DNA of 64,000 nt from Bacteroidetes bacterium UBA7674 (GTDB lineage Bacteria > Bacteroidota > Bacteroidia > Chitinophagales > Chitinophagaceae). This document shows positions 35,653 to 44,155 of this stretch, in pieces. Position 1 is the stretch's first letter, and every line of letters starts with the position of its first letter. Position numbers and translations under genes: made by a program. The notes under the pieces were generated by a model. That model worked only from the letters and a program-made list of their open reading frames with translations. It had not been told where the DNA came from and did not search any database. The stretch is taken from NCBI GenBank assembly GCA_002483105.1, contig DLHG01000001.1, positions 186,001-250,000 on the forward strand. The letters run 5' to 3'.

Positions 35653-35686
35653 AAGTGCTGTCTTAAAGAGCAATGTCATTAACATG

Positions 35687-35702
35687 AATGACTGCCGTCA
35701 TT
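35687..35702 (+). promoter_or_regulatory. FNR-type operator before the MBL-rhodanese gene
   Basis: A 16-bp palindrome AATGAC-TGCC-GTCATT, the most complete of the set. A degenerate -7 element (GACCTTCG, 35724-35731) lies at the same distance as in the other promoters. The position supports the ATG at 35746 over an upstream ATG at 35701. Confidence 0.55.
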
Positions 35703-35745
35703 GAATAAACCTGCGTATCGCAGGACCTTCGTGAAAAATAATACA

Positions 35746-37161
35746 ATGATCGTCGAGCAGATATATACAGGGTGCCTCGCACAGGCCGCTTACTACATAG
35801 AGCATAACGGAGAAGCTGCGATCATAGACCCTCTAAGGGATATCAGCACTTACATTAACAAGGCTAAGGAGAGAAACGCAAAGATCAAATACATTTTTGA
35901 AACCCACTTCCACGCAGACTTTGTATCCGGGCACGTAGATCTTGCTAAGGCTACAGGCGCGACCATAGTATATGGCCCGACAGCAAAGCCATCCTTTAAC
36001 GCGCTGATAGCTGAAGACGGACAAACATTCAAAATTGGCAACAGGTCGATAAAGGTGCTATATACCCCGGGGCATACATTGGAGAGTTGTTGCTACCTGC
36101 TCAGAAACGAGAAAGGCGAGGATGCCGTACTTTTTTCCGGTGACACCCTGTTTTTAGGAGATGTAGGCAGGCCCGACCTTGCCCGGAATGCTGACATCAC
36201 ACAGGAAGAACTTGCCGGCCTTCTTTATGAATCTATACAAGACAAAATACTCACTCTGCCCGACCATGTAATTATCTATCCTGCACATGGTGCCGGCAGT
36301 GCCTGTGGCAAAAATATGAGCACAGACAGGTTTGATACACTCGGACACCAAAAAATAGTCAACTATGCGCTTCGAAAAGGCATTACCAAGCGCGAGTTTA
36401 TAAAAGAAGTGACCACAGGCTTAACCAAACCACCACAGTACTTCCCTTTGAACGTTGCCATTAACAAAGGTGTATCAAAAGGGATAGACGAGATAATAGC
36501 AACAGGAACTACACCGTTAAGTATAGGCGATTTCATCGCGCAAGCCATGGAAGGCTCTAAAATGATATTGGATACAAGACCTGCACAGGAATTTGCTAAG
36601 GGATTTATACCCGGCTCCATTAACATAGGTATCGATGGTGATTTTGCGCCATGGGCAGGTGCACTGATAACCGACATAAACCAGCAAATCCTCATAGTAT
36701 GTGATGAAGGAAAAGAAAAAGAGGTGGTTGTACGCCTTGCAAGAGTGGGATATGACAACAGCATTGGCTACCTCAAAGGTGGAATAGCTAGGTGGATAGC
36801 AGCAGGAAAGCCGATTGATACTGTTCGGTCTATTAATGCAGAAGAACTAGCTGATATGCTTGAAGAACAACCTGTTTCCACTTTGCTGGATGTTCGTAGG
36901 CAAAGTGAATTTGATACAGAACATGTTATAGGTGCTGAAAACGTACCGCTGAACTACATCAACGAACATGTAGCAAGGCTGGACCCTGACAATACATACT
37001 ATATCTATTGTGCAGCAGGATACCGGTCTATGATCTTCATTTCCATACTCAAAGCAAGAGGATTCAACAATGTCGTTGACGTAAAGGGCGGTTTCAAAGC
37101 TATCAAAGAAAATGGCAGACTATTTATCAGCAGATACCAGGCCCCTGTAACGATGCTATAG
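35746..37161 (+). CDS. MBL-fold persulfide dioxygenase-like protein with two rhodanese domains
   Basis: 471 residues. A metallo-beta-lactamase fold domain (about 1-230) carries THFHADFVSGH, YTPGHTLESCC, FSGDTLFLGDVGRPDL and YPAHGAGSACGK, the iron ligand set of ETHE1/BlhA-type persulfide dioxygenases. Two rhodanese domains follow, with Cys in VCDEGKEKE and CAAGYR, both at the expected active-site loop, so both may carry sulfur. The protein would oxidise or detoxify persulfides made from sulfide. The operator at 35687 places it with the CoA-transferase and the cbb3 genes. Start chosen at 35746 (MIVEQIYTG). Confidence 0.85.
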   Translation: MIVEQIYTGCLAQAAYYIEHNGEAAIIDPLRDISTYINKAKERNAKIKYIFETHFHADFVSGHVDLAKATGATIVYGPTAKPSFNALIAEDGQTFKIGNRSIKVLYTPGHTLESCCYLLRNEKGEDAVLFSGDTLFLGDVGRPDLARNADITQEELAGLLYESIQDKILTLPDHVIIYPAHGAGSACGKNMSTDRFDTLGHQKIVNYALRKGITKREFIKEVTTGLTKPPQYFPLNVAINKGVSKGIDEIIATGTTPLSIGDFIAQAMEGSKMILDTRPAQEFAKGFIPGSINIGIDGDFAPWAGALITDINQQILIVCDEGKEKEVVVRLARVGYDNSIGYLKGGIARWIAAGKPIDTVRSINAEELADMLEEQPVSTLLDVRRQSEFDTEHVIGAENVPLNYINEHVARLDPDNTYYIYCAAGYRSMIFISILKARGFNNVVDVKGGFKAIKENGRLFISRYQAPVTML

Positions 37162-37166
37162 CAAAC

Positions 37167-37922
37167 TTAAGCATTGGCACGTTCGCCAAATAGCCTGAAA
37201 GCTTTGTATTGCTTCTTTTTCTTCAGTCCAAAGCCCTCAATGGCAAATTTACTGATGTGCGTTACTGCTTCCTCTACAGAATCAGTAAAGAGGAACAGAT
37301 CCAGATCAGTCGTATCTATCGTTTTTGCAGTGATCATCTTCGACAAATGACTATATAGATCAGCGTGATACTCTTTTCCCATTAATACAATGGGAAACCG
37401 CTGGAACTTACCTGTCTGTATCAATGTCATCGCTTCAAAAAACTCATCAAGGGTGCCATAACCACCGGGCATCACTATAAACGCATAGGAGTATTTGCTT
37501 AAGAGCGTCTTCCGAACAAAGAAGTAATCAAAATCCACCCATTTATCCAGGTACTTATTAGGGTGTTGTTCTTTAGGCAAAATAATATTGCATCCAACAG
37601 ACCTTCCGCCCACATCCTTAGCACCCCTGTTTGCAGCTTCCATTACACCGGGGCCTCCACCCGTAATTACGGTGAACCCAAGCTTGGCCACTTCCTGCCC
37701 TACCTTCCTTGCGAGTTTATAATAAGGATGATGCTCATCAAATCTTGCCGAACCAAAAATGGTGACACAAGGACCTGTGAAATGCAACTTCCTGAAACCG
37801 TATATGAACTGGCGCATTACTTTCAACAAAAAAAGGAACTCTTTCCATCGCGAATGTGGCCCTTCAAGAAACTCGGCCTCCTGCATTGAGCCAACAGGCG
37901 TAAAATTTTCGTTATTCTGCAT
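37167..37922 (-). CDS. LOG-family (TIGR00730) Rossmann-fold protein
   Basis: 251 residues. The LOG signature is intact: GGGPGVMEAANRGAKDVGG and PGGYGTLDEFFEAMTLIQTGK. Family members cleave ribose-5-phosphate from nucleoside 5'-monophosphates, the activating step for cytokinins in plants; in bacteria the role is often nucleotide salvage. This copy is longer at both ends than the core. It follows the PNPOx-like gene by two bases, so the two are cotranscribed, and it converges on the MBL-rhodanese gene with a five-base gap. Confidence 0.85.
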   Translation of the reverse strand: MQNNENFTPVGSMQEAEFLEGPHSRWKEFLFLLKVMRQFIYGFRKLHFTGPCVTIFGSARFDEHHPYYKLARKVGQEVAKLGFTVITGGGPGVMEAANRGAKDVGGRSVGCNIILPKEQHPNKYLDKWVDFDYFFVRKTLLSKYSYAFIVMPGGYGTLDEFFEAMTLIQTGKFQRFPIVLMGKEYHADLYSHLSKMITAKTIDTTDLDLFLFTDSVEEAVTHISKFAIEGFGLKKKKQYKAFRLFGERANA

Positions 37923-37924
37923 AA

Positions 37925-38383
37925 TTAAAGTGAGCGTTCAAATCTACCGCTAACGCTGGAAAATCTGATACGATAGTAAATAGATGTTTTATGGCCCGGC
38001 GCCTGGTTATGCCAGCGTTCAGGTGTTGAATCTGGTGGCAATGCCGTTTCGCTTACTTTGAGGTCCAACATTTCTTCTGAAAAATACTGACGCGCTTCTG
38101 TTATATCTTTGTTGTCGGTCAACTCTTCATATCTACCCCATGCTATAACACATTTCCAATTGGAATAGTCTTTAATTTCATCTACTTCAAAGCAAACTTC
38201 CGGATTAACCCTCATCATCTGGATCTTCATTCCTTCGTGAGCGTGACACAACACATGGTCCCCCATAAATACAAAACTAACAGGCACTACATACGTTAGT
38301 ATCCCATCATTGCAGCCTATACGGCCAAGGAGATTATTTTGTAATACTTCCGCTATCTCATTTTCATTTAATACCCCAAGCAT
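37925..38383 (-). CDS. Pyridoxamine-phosphate-oxidase-like FMN-binding protein
   Basis: 152 residues with the split-barrel pattern of the Pyridox_ox_2/NimA-like group: LLGRIGCNDGILTYVVPVSFVF, LCHAHEGMKIQMMRVNPEVCFEVDEI and WKCVIAWGRYEEL. Members bind FMN, heme or F420 and act in redox or nitro-reduction reactions. Function here is unknown. It is the first gene of a two-gene operon with the LOG protein and has a near-perfect promoter and operator at 38419-38461. Confidence 0.8.
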   Translation of the reverse strand: MLGVLNENEIAEVLQNNLLGRIGCNDGILTYVVPVSFVFMGDHVLCHAHEGMKIQMMRVNPEVCFEVDEIKDYSNWKCVIAWGRYEELTDNKDITEARQYFSEEMLDLKVSETALPPDSTPERWHNQAPGHKTSIYYRIRFSSVSGRFERSL

Positions 38384-38418
38384 GAGATCATTTATTTGTT
38401 AATTAACTATCTATGCAC

Positions 38419-38461
38419 CAAAACTAACACTTTTATAATGCCACTGCAGTGACCACAGTCA
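38419..38461 (-). promoter_or_regulatory. FNR-type operator and -7 element of the PNPOx-LOG operon
   Basis: Core palindrome TGAC-CACA-GTCA at 38450-38461. On the minus strand a perfect -7 element TAGTTTTG spans 38419-38426. Operator centre to expected start is about 41 to 42 bases, identical to the sites at 34305 and 52446. Confidence 0.6.
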
Positions 38462-38531
38462 GTATTGTATTTGACCACCATCATTTTAAATAGCATCATA
38501 ATGTGTTCTATTTGTATTGAAAATTCATGCC

Positions 38532-38939
38532 ATGGAAAAAACGATCAGAACAACGGCGATAATATTACTTATCATAAACGGCATATCAGGGCTTGCAGGA
38601 GGTTATGGCTTGATATCGGACCCTTCAGGTAAGGGCGTAAAAATGCCTTTGGAATTACTCGAAGGTTCACCGTTCAACAACTTCCTTATTCCCGGGTTAG
38701 TTCTATTTACATTTATCGGAGTTTCCAGTTTAGTAGTAGCCTATCTTGTAGCTAACCGTCATAAACACGCTCCACTTTTACTCATTTACCAGGGAGTAAC
38801 GGTCTGGATATGGCTTACTGTACAGATCATTGCCATCAATACTCTTGACCCTTTACAACTGGTATATGGCATTATCGGGCTGATATTAGTTCTTTGCGGA
38901 GCCATGACCAGAAAAAAGCACTCACTTTTACATTACTAA
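38532..38939 (+). CDS. Small four-helix membrane protein of unknown function
   Basis: 135 residues from the ATG at 38532 (an ATG 15 bases earlier is equally possible). Four hydrophobic helices near residues 5-25, 47-70, 78-100 and 105-125 after the KTIRTTAI start. No family is recognised. It diverges from the PNPOx-LOG operon and may also respond to the nearby operator, although no -7 element was found at the standard distance on this strand. A terminator follows. Confidence 0.6.
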   Translation: MEKTIRTTAIILLIINGISGLAGGYGLISDPSGKGVKMPLELLEGSPFNNFLIPGLVLFTFIGVSSLVVAYLVANRHKHAPLLLIYQGVTVWIWLTVQIIAINTLDPLQLVYGIIGLILVLCGAMTRKKHSLLHY

Positions 38940-38951
38940 CCCCGGGTATAG

Positions 38952-38987
38952 TTTAAAACGGCCACCAATTATGGTGGCCGTTTTAAA
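38952..38987. terminator. Bidirectional terminator, 16-bp stem
   Basis: TTTAAAACGGCCACCA pairs with TGGTGGCCGTTTTAAA around ATTA. T-rich on both strands, between the convergent membrane-protein and SDR genes. Confidence 0.85.
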
Positions 38988-39003
38988 TATAGACAAACAA
39001 ACA

Positions 39004-39756
39004 TTACCTGGCTGTCATACCACCATCTATCACCAGTTCTGCACCGGTTATATAAGAAGCTTCGTCCGACACAAGAAACAATGCGCCATTAGCAATTTCA
39101 TCTGTAGTACCCATTCTCTGCATAGGGCACATATTCTTCACCATCTCGTCACCGCCTTCCATCGTTGCAATAAAATCTGTCATCGGAGTTAAAACGCCTC
39201 CGGGGTGTATAGAGTTGACACGGATATTGTCTTTGGCTAATTCAACAGCATTATCTTTAGTGAGCAATGTAACGCCTGCCTTTGAGGCAGAATAAGCTGC
39301 ACCATTCCCGCCAACAATTCCCGCAATGGAAGAAATATTCAATATGGCGCCACCACCTGCCTTACGCATGTGGGGAATACAGAGTTGTGTACCTATAAAT
39401 GGTCCGGTAAGATTTACAGCTAATGTCTTGTTCCAAAGCTCATCGGTGGTATTATCCATGTTCAGGCCCGGCGGGTAGATGCCTGCATCATTCACCAGAA
39501 TATCTATTCTTTCATAAAGGTCTATCGCCTTCGCTATTACTTTCTCCCAACTAGCCCGTAAGGTGACATCATGCCTGATACAACCAATACTATGTCCGCC
39601 CTCTATTGCCGCTTTCACCCAGTCATTCAGTTTATTTTCCTGCGCATCGGTAGCAAGCACCTTAGCGCCCTGCTGCGCGAACATTATCGCGATAGCTTTA
39701 CCTATACCTCCGGCAGCGCCGGTGACGATCGCAACTTTGTCTTGTAGTCTTTTCAT
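39004..39756 (-). CDS. Short-chain dehydrogenase/reductase
   Basis: 250 residues from the ATG at 39756, where the fold begins (KRLQDKVAIVTGAAGGIGKA); a longer version would run through the promoter operator. Catalytic Ser and YSASK (Tyr-x-x-x-Lys) are present, in NISSIAG and AAYSASKAG. The usual NNAG reads VNDAG here, with Asp in place of the Asn that helps the proton relay in many SDRs, so activity may be altered. The terminal VIDGGMTAR is typical of classical SDRs. Cofactor and substrate unknown. Confidence 0.85.
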   Translation of the reverse strand: MKRLQDKVAIVTGAAGGIGKAIAIMFAQQGAKVLATDAQENKLNDWVKAAIEGGHSIGCIRHDVTLRASWEKVIAKAIDLYERIDILVNDAGIYPPGLNMDNTTDELWNKTLAVNLTGPFIGTQLCIPHMRKAGGGAILNISSIAGIVGGNGAAYSASKAGVTLLTKDNAVELAKDNIRVNSIHPGGVLTPMTDFIATMEGGDEMVKNMCPMQRMGTTDEIANGALFLVSDEASYITGAELVIDGGMTAR

Positions 39757-39827
39757 AAGAATAGTTTTAGAATACAAAGAGACAGGATAAATGCGGAAGG
39801 TTCTATGATGACGATCTAACGAAAGCA

Positions 39828-39839
39828 TGATAGTTGTCA
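39828..39839 (-). promoter_or_regulatory. FNR-type operator before the SDR gene
   Basis: Core palindrome TGAT-AGTT-GTCA, 72-83 bases before the SDR start. I could not find a convincing TAnnTTTG at the standard distance, so the promoter itself is less certain. Confidence 0.45.
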
Positions 39840-39868
39840 CCATGACTTCATCCGCCCTAAACAGACAG

Positions 39869-40201
39869 TCAGTTCAGGAGCATGAACAACAGCCCTATTA
39901 CATAAATAGTCGTGAAGATTAATTTATTATACTTAGCCAGCCACTCAGGCAGGAAAATATCGAAATTGTGTCTTGAAGATGTGCTGTACCGCCTGGCAAT
40001 ATCAGTTAGCGGACAATGCCCCTTAAAAACCAGGAGAACGACACCTTCAAGCAAAACAATGGCAGCAGCAAGCCAGGAATACATAGTAATAGTACCTGTA
40101 AGGCCGCTCCACAACACAAATCCTATAACCAATACCATCGCAACCCATACTAATGTGTGAATGGCTTTAATAAGCAGTAGTTTGGAGTTGTTGCTAAACA
40201 T
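39869..40201 (-). CDS. Small three-helix membrane protein at the end of the cbb3 operon
   Basis: 110 residues with helices at about 12-32, 40-60 and 92-108, and a conserved-looking loop FKGHCPLTDIARRYS between the second and third. The CPLTD motif recurs in small Bacteroidetes membrane proteins (DUF2784-like, from memory). It lies 15 bases after the DsbD_2-type gene, so it probably completes the cbb3 assembly operon. A Cys in the loop could bind copper or heme; this is speculative. Confidence 0.6.
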   Translation of the reverse strand: MFSNNSKLLLIKAIHTLVWVAMVLVIGFVLWSGLTGTITMYSWLAAAIVLLEGVVLLVFKGHCPLTDIARRYSTSSRHNFDIFLPEWLAKYNKLIFTTIYVIGLLFMLLN

Positions 40202-40216
40202 GGCATATACAGGGAA

Positions 40217-40933
40217 TTACTTTTTATGACAGCAACTGGCCTTTACCTCATGCTGCGGTGTTACTTCTACTTTTGGGCTCAGGTAAGGAATACCTAAGTT
40301 CATCCCCCGCAACACAAACAAGCAACCGAAAACAAACATTACAACAGGAACCAGTTTTTTAGCATGTTGCAGGCGGAATAACGGCGCCTTACTTTTCAGA
40401 ACCGTTATACTGATAAGCATAGGCAGAGTACCTATCCCAAAAGCATACATAGCTAATATGGCATCTCCGGTATTGTTTGACACCACCGCGGCGGACAATG
40501 CCATGTACACAAGTCCGCAAGGCAACATCCCGTTCAAGGCACCGGCTACAAATAAAGCTGTAGGAGAAGGATTACCTATAAAGCGGCCGATATGCTTCTT
40601 AATGACCGATGTCCATGGTAGGTTGATCTTTACTGCGTGATTGGGTAAAAAAGAAAGGATACCTGCAAGCAATAGCATAATGCCGAGTGAGATAGACACA
40701 TATTGCTGCACCTGGGGATTGAATATCTCCTTAAAAGAATGCAGGACCAATGCGAGCAAGGCATAAACACTTATCCTGCCGAAGTGATACAGGAATATGC
40801 TTAACCACTTACGGAAACCCGTCATAAACTGAAACGGCATCACCCAAATGATAGGACCGCACATACCAGCACAATGCAGGCTGCCGGTAAGCCCCATCAC
40901 CAGGGCCATCGTTAAAAGTGCTGTATTCATCAT
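40217..40933 (-). CDS. DsbD_2/TauE-type membrane protein of the cbb3 operon
   Basis: 238 residues, six helices. GSLHCAGMCGP in the first helix and LNGMLPCGLVYMAL in the fourth are the paired Cys motifs of the cytochrome-biogenesis/heavy-metal group (PF13386-like), often labelled sulfite exporter. In cbb3 operons these proteins are thought to handle copper or reductant for oxidase assembly. The C-terminus ends with CCHKK, a possible metal site. The gene overlaps ccoH by four bases. Confidence 0.8.
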   Translation of the reverse strand: MMNTALLTMALVMGLTGSLHCAGMCGPIIWVMPFQFMTGFRKWLSIFLYHFGRISVYALLALVLHSFKEIFNPQVQQYVSISLGIMLLLAGILSFLPNHAVKINLPWTSVIKKHIGRFIGNPSPTALFVAGALNGMLPCGLVYMALSAAVVSNNTGDAILAMYAFGIGTLPMLISITVLKSKAPLFRLQHAKKLVPVVMFVFGCLFVLRGMNLGIPYLSPKVEVTPQHEVKASCCHKK

Positions 40934-41376
40934 TTCAGATCAACATCCGATTCCTGGTAATATTTTTTTCCTTCACTCTCCCAGTTCATCTTCAGCTTAT
41001 AACGTTCATTTTTCAGGTTACCGCGCTTTAAAACGATATCTCCATTATCAGTATGCTCGTTAAATTTCCTGTCCAGGGAAGCACTTATAGGTGAATAAAA
41101 GTGGAGATCTGCATTTACTACCTTATCCTTGAACTCCTGGGGTAAAGAGATTGTCACATAATCAGCACCAATAGCTACGGTAGCCGGCGCAGATAATGCT
41201 GCCTGGTTACTGCTTGCGTCAATTGTATTTTGATAGGCGATCTCTTCTGCATAATAATCCTTGGAAACAAGGTCAAAATCCTGGCGCATACTACCTACAA
41301 TAAGAATAACTATTATTGCAACGAAGCCGCCATACAGTAGTGCAACCCGTGTCCCCCATCCTATTTTTGTTGTCAT
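40930..41376 (-). CDS. ccoH: CcoH/FixH cbb3 assembly protein
   Basis: 148 residues. A single N-terminal membrane helix (about 10-30) is followed by the recognisable VSKDYYAEEIAYQ segment of FixH, then a periplasmic beta domain. FixH/CcoH stabilises the assembling cbb3 oxidase and works with the copper ATPase CcoI. It lies 11 bases after ccoG and overlaps the DsbD_2-type gene. Confidence 0.85.
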   Translation of the reverse strand: MTTKIGWGTRVALLYGGFVAIIVILIVGSMRQDFDLVSKDYYAEEIAYQNTIDASSNQAALSAPATVAIGADYVTISLPQEFKDKVVNADLHFYSPISASLDRKFNEHTDNGDIVLKRGNLKNERYKLKMNWESEGKKYYQESDVDLK

Positions 41377-41387
41377 GATCTGATTAT

Positions 41388-42797
41388 TTAGTTGCCATTA
41401 AACGGACCAAGAAATGAAGTGCTGACCAACTTTATCTTCTTGCCATCTTCATAAACGGCAATAGTTAGTGGTGTCTTTCTTTTTACAATATCCTTCTCGT
41501 CCAGGTAGATAAACATGGAACCCGATGCGGAAGCCTCTTTAGGCACTATCAGTTGCTCATCTCCTACTATTTTAATTGTTCCCTTAAAGTTTTCCGGTTT
41601 AAACTCCAGCTTCTTGTCTTTGAAGGTTTTATTAAGTAACCTGTAATTATATAAGTTACTCAGCTGGTTATTAGGTTGCTTCTGAAATAGCTGTCCCGGT
41701 GTCTTTAATATAGAAATACCTACATCAGTACGGCTCATCAGCAAATACCCTTCCAGTCCCAGCAACAGGCACATTACAATGGTATATGCTTTCATGCGGG
41801 CAGTAAACCTGAACTTCTTCTTCTGCGTGATATTATTCTCAGAAGCATAACGTATTAAACCCTGGGGCAACCCGACAGCTTTCATCATATGATTGCAGAC
41901 ATCAATACATGCCGTGCAATTAACACACTCCAGTTGCGTACCATTTCTTATATCTATTCCCGTCGGACAAACCTTAACGCACTGCTCACAGTCTATACAA
42001 TCGCCGATAGTTCGCTCTTCCTTTTTATTGAACTTTCCCCTTTTCTCTCCGCGTTCGTGATCGTAAGCGACTATGATGCTATCCCTGTCCAGTAGTACAC
42101 CTTGCATTCTCCCGTAAGGACAAATTGTGGTACAAACCTGCTCCCTGAGCCGTAAATACACAAAAAAGAAAACTGTGGTAAACAACAACAGGATTCCAAA
42201 GCCGCCAATATGCTCAATGAAAGGACCACGGATAATAGTCCGCAATTCATCAATACCTATGATGTAAGCCAGGAATGCATTGGAGATAATGAAACTGATA
42301 CCCCAGAACAATATCCACTTACCACCTCTTTTAATGATCTTATCTGTGTCCCACGGCGCTTTATCTAATTTCTTCTGGTGCACTGCATCGCCCTCTATCC
42401 AATACTCTACTTTCCTGAAGACCATCTCCATGAAAATGGTTTGCGGACAAGCCCAACCACAGAATACGCGTCCAAAAACAACCGTGAATAGGGCCACGAA
42501 AACAATGAAGACCACCAATCCTAAACCAAATATGAAAAAATCCTGTGGCCAGAATATCTGTCCGAAAAGAATGAACTTCCTCTTCAGTACATTTATCATC
42601 ATGAAAGGATGCCCATCTACCTTAACAAAAGGCAGCGCGAAAAAGACAAACAGATAAATGATACTGAGCCATGTCCTGGCGGTGTACAATTTCCCTTTGG
42701 GCTGCTGCGGATATACCCATATCCTCTTCCCATCGTCGCCTATCGTCGCTACCTTATCCCTGAAATTCCGTTCTTCCTGCACCTTTACCTGGCTCAT
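41388..42797 (-). CDS. ccoG: CcoG/FixG ferredoxin-like cbb3 assembly protein
   Basis: 469 residues. Five membrane helices, a C-rich GWACPQTIFMEMVFRKVEYWIEGD segment that is diagnostic for CcoG, then two 4Fe-4S clusters (CIDCEQCVKVCPTG and CVNCTACIDVC) and a C-terminal Ig-like periplasmic domain. CcoG is a cupric reductase that helps deliver copper to the oxidase. Standard length for the family; six bases separate it from ccoP. Confidence 0.93.
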   Translation of the reverse strand: MSQVKVQEERNFRDKVATIGDDGKRIWVYPQQPKGKLYTARTWLSIIYLFVFFALPFVKVDGHPFMMINVLKRKFILFGQIFWPQDFFIFGLGLVVFIVFVALFTVVFGRVFCGWACPQTIFMEMVFRKVEYWIEGDAVHQKKLDKAPWDTDKIIKRGGKWILFWGISFIISNAFLAYIIGIDELRTIIRGPFIEHIGGFGILLLFTTVFFFVYLRLREQVCTTICPYGRMQGVLLDRDSIIVAYDHERGEKRGKFNKKEERTIGDCIDCEQCVKVCPTGIDIRNGTQLECVNCTACIDVCNHMMKAVGLPQGLIRYASENNITQKKKFRFTARMKAYTIVMCLLLGLEGYLLMSRTDVGISILKTPGQLFQKQPNNQLSNLYNYRLLNKTFKDKKLEFKPENFKGTIKIVGDEQLIVPKEASASGSMFIYLDEKDIVKRKTPLTIAVYEDGKKIKLVSTSFLGPFNGN

Positions 42798-42803
42798 AAT
42801 TTT

Positions 42804-43964
42804 CTATTTCTGCACTACTTTACCTACAGTGCTATCTGCTGTGCCGCCCGGCGTAGTATCCATGTACTTATCACCCTGTGGATCCTTCGGCGCAGCGGGT
42901 TTGGTTCCCTTTAATTGAATAATAAAACTTGAAATTTCAGCGATCTGCTTAGCCGAGAAGTCATCCTTCCAGCTCTTCATACCCTTATCGGGCCAGCCGT
43001 ATTTTATTGTTTTGAAGACATCTTGCACACTACCACCATGCAACCAGTACTCGTCGGTAAGATTTGGCCCTACGCCTCCCCCTCCATCGTTAGCATGACA
43101 AGCAGAGCAGGATGCTTCAAATATCTTTTTGCCCGCAGCAAGCGTAGATTCATCTGTAAGTAACTTCACCGTGCTTTCATCCACATTATTGGCAGATGTA
43201 GCCAGGTACTCTGCCTTTTCTTTTTCAGCCTGTTTCACTTCGGCGATATATTCCTGCAACTGGCTAGGCCCGGTTTCAGAAACATGGAAGCGCCACAGGT
43301 ATATAACGCCTATTACTATTGTAAGATAGAAACCATACTTCCACCATGGTGGCAATGCATTATCCAGCTCCTGTATACCATCATAGTTATGATCAAGCAG
43401 GATATCCTTTTCTTTCTCGATAGGCACCACTTTATTAAACCTGTCCCAAAAGGAGGTTTTTGTGATCGCCTTTACTGCAGGTGCCAATTCCGGCTTAGCA
43501 TTAAGTATGCCTATCAGTATCTTAATTAAGATCAGAATAGTGAACAGCAACAACAGCTCGAATACGATCAGACCCATTATCAGGTAAAAATCGAACACAG
43601 CTATTCCTCCTACTGACCCGGCATCCCAGTTAACATGAGGTGCCGCTTCTGCTGCATCTTGTGCAAAAGCAGAAACACTCGCCATGAGGCCGATAAGCAA
43701 CAGCAGAACAGATTTTCCGGGAGTCCCCTCTTTGTTCTGTTCTTTTTCAATATCCTTATCCTTCCATACTATGGCCAGTTTTCTGAGCACACTGCCGGCC
43801 ATGCCTATCATAAACATCAGCATAACTGCAAAACCCAGGAGGCCTATCAACAGGAAGTTAGTAGAACTCGCAGCGGGCGATGGACTCGTTGACTCAGCTG
43901 CCAATACGCCCAAAGGCAGGAGCAATAATAGTATGGGGAATGTTCTTTTAACGTAAAACTGCAT
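42804..43964 (-). CDS. ccoP: Cbb3 oxidase subunit III, mono-heme form
   Basis: 386 residues. Unlike proteobacterial CcoP, which has two CXXCH motifs, only one is present (CSACH in FEASCSACHANDGG) with a Met ligand region downstream. The N-terminal part is extended: a signal-like segment, two or three further helices and a linker (about 1-200), then the WWKYGFYLTIVIGVIYLWRFHV anchor and the cytochrome c domain. It would pass electrons from cytochrome c to CcoO. The longer N-terminus may contain a fused small protein. Typical of Bacteroidetes. Confidence 0.9.
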   Translation of the reverse strand: MQFYVKRTFPILLLLLPLGVLAAESTSPSPAASSTNFLLIGLLGFAVMLMFMIGMAGSVLRKLAIVWKDKDIEKEQNKEGTPGKSVLLLLIGLMASVSAFAQDAAEAAPHVNWDAGSVGGIAVFDFYLIMGLIVFELLLLFTILILIKILIGILNAKPELAPAVKAITKTSFWDRFNKVVPIEKEKDILLDHNYDGIQELDNALPPWWKYGFYLTIVIGVIYLWRFHVSETGPSQLQEYIAEVKQAEKEKAEYLATSANNVDESTVKLLTDESTLAAGKKIFEASCSACHANDGGGGVGPNLTDEYWLHGGSVQDVFKTIKYGWPDKGMKSWKDDFSAKQIAEISSFIIQLKGTKPAAPKDPQGDKYMDTTPGGTADSTVGKVVQK

Positions 43965-43974
43965 ACAATAAATT

Positions 43975-44148
43975 TTATTCTTGTTCAGATCCTGAGAAAG
44001 GAAGTTTTTTCATAAAGCTGATATAACTTTTATCCGCCTTCAATGCCCAAACGGACAAAGCAGTAAAGAAGACAAAAAATATAAGCAGGGATATAAGCGG
44101 GTAGATCCCTACCCCGGTTATACTCTGTAAATAATTGATGAATTTCAT
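43975..44148 (-). CDS. ccoQ: CcoQ-like small cbb3 subunit
   Basis: A 57-codon frame on the minus strand starts with ATG at 44148 and stops with TAA at 43975. One membrane helix (about residues 14-35) is followed by the WALKADKSYISFMKKLPFS tail. Position between the CcoNO and CcoP genes, with gaps of 7 and 10 bases, and the single-helix form match CcoQ/FixQ, which stabilises the complex. Sequence similarity in this family is low, so the name rests on position. Confidence 0.75.
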   Translation of the reverse strand: MKFINYLQSITGVGIYPLISLLIFFVFFTALSVWALKADKSYISFMKKLPFSGSEQE

Positions 44149-44155
44149 GTCGTTA

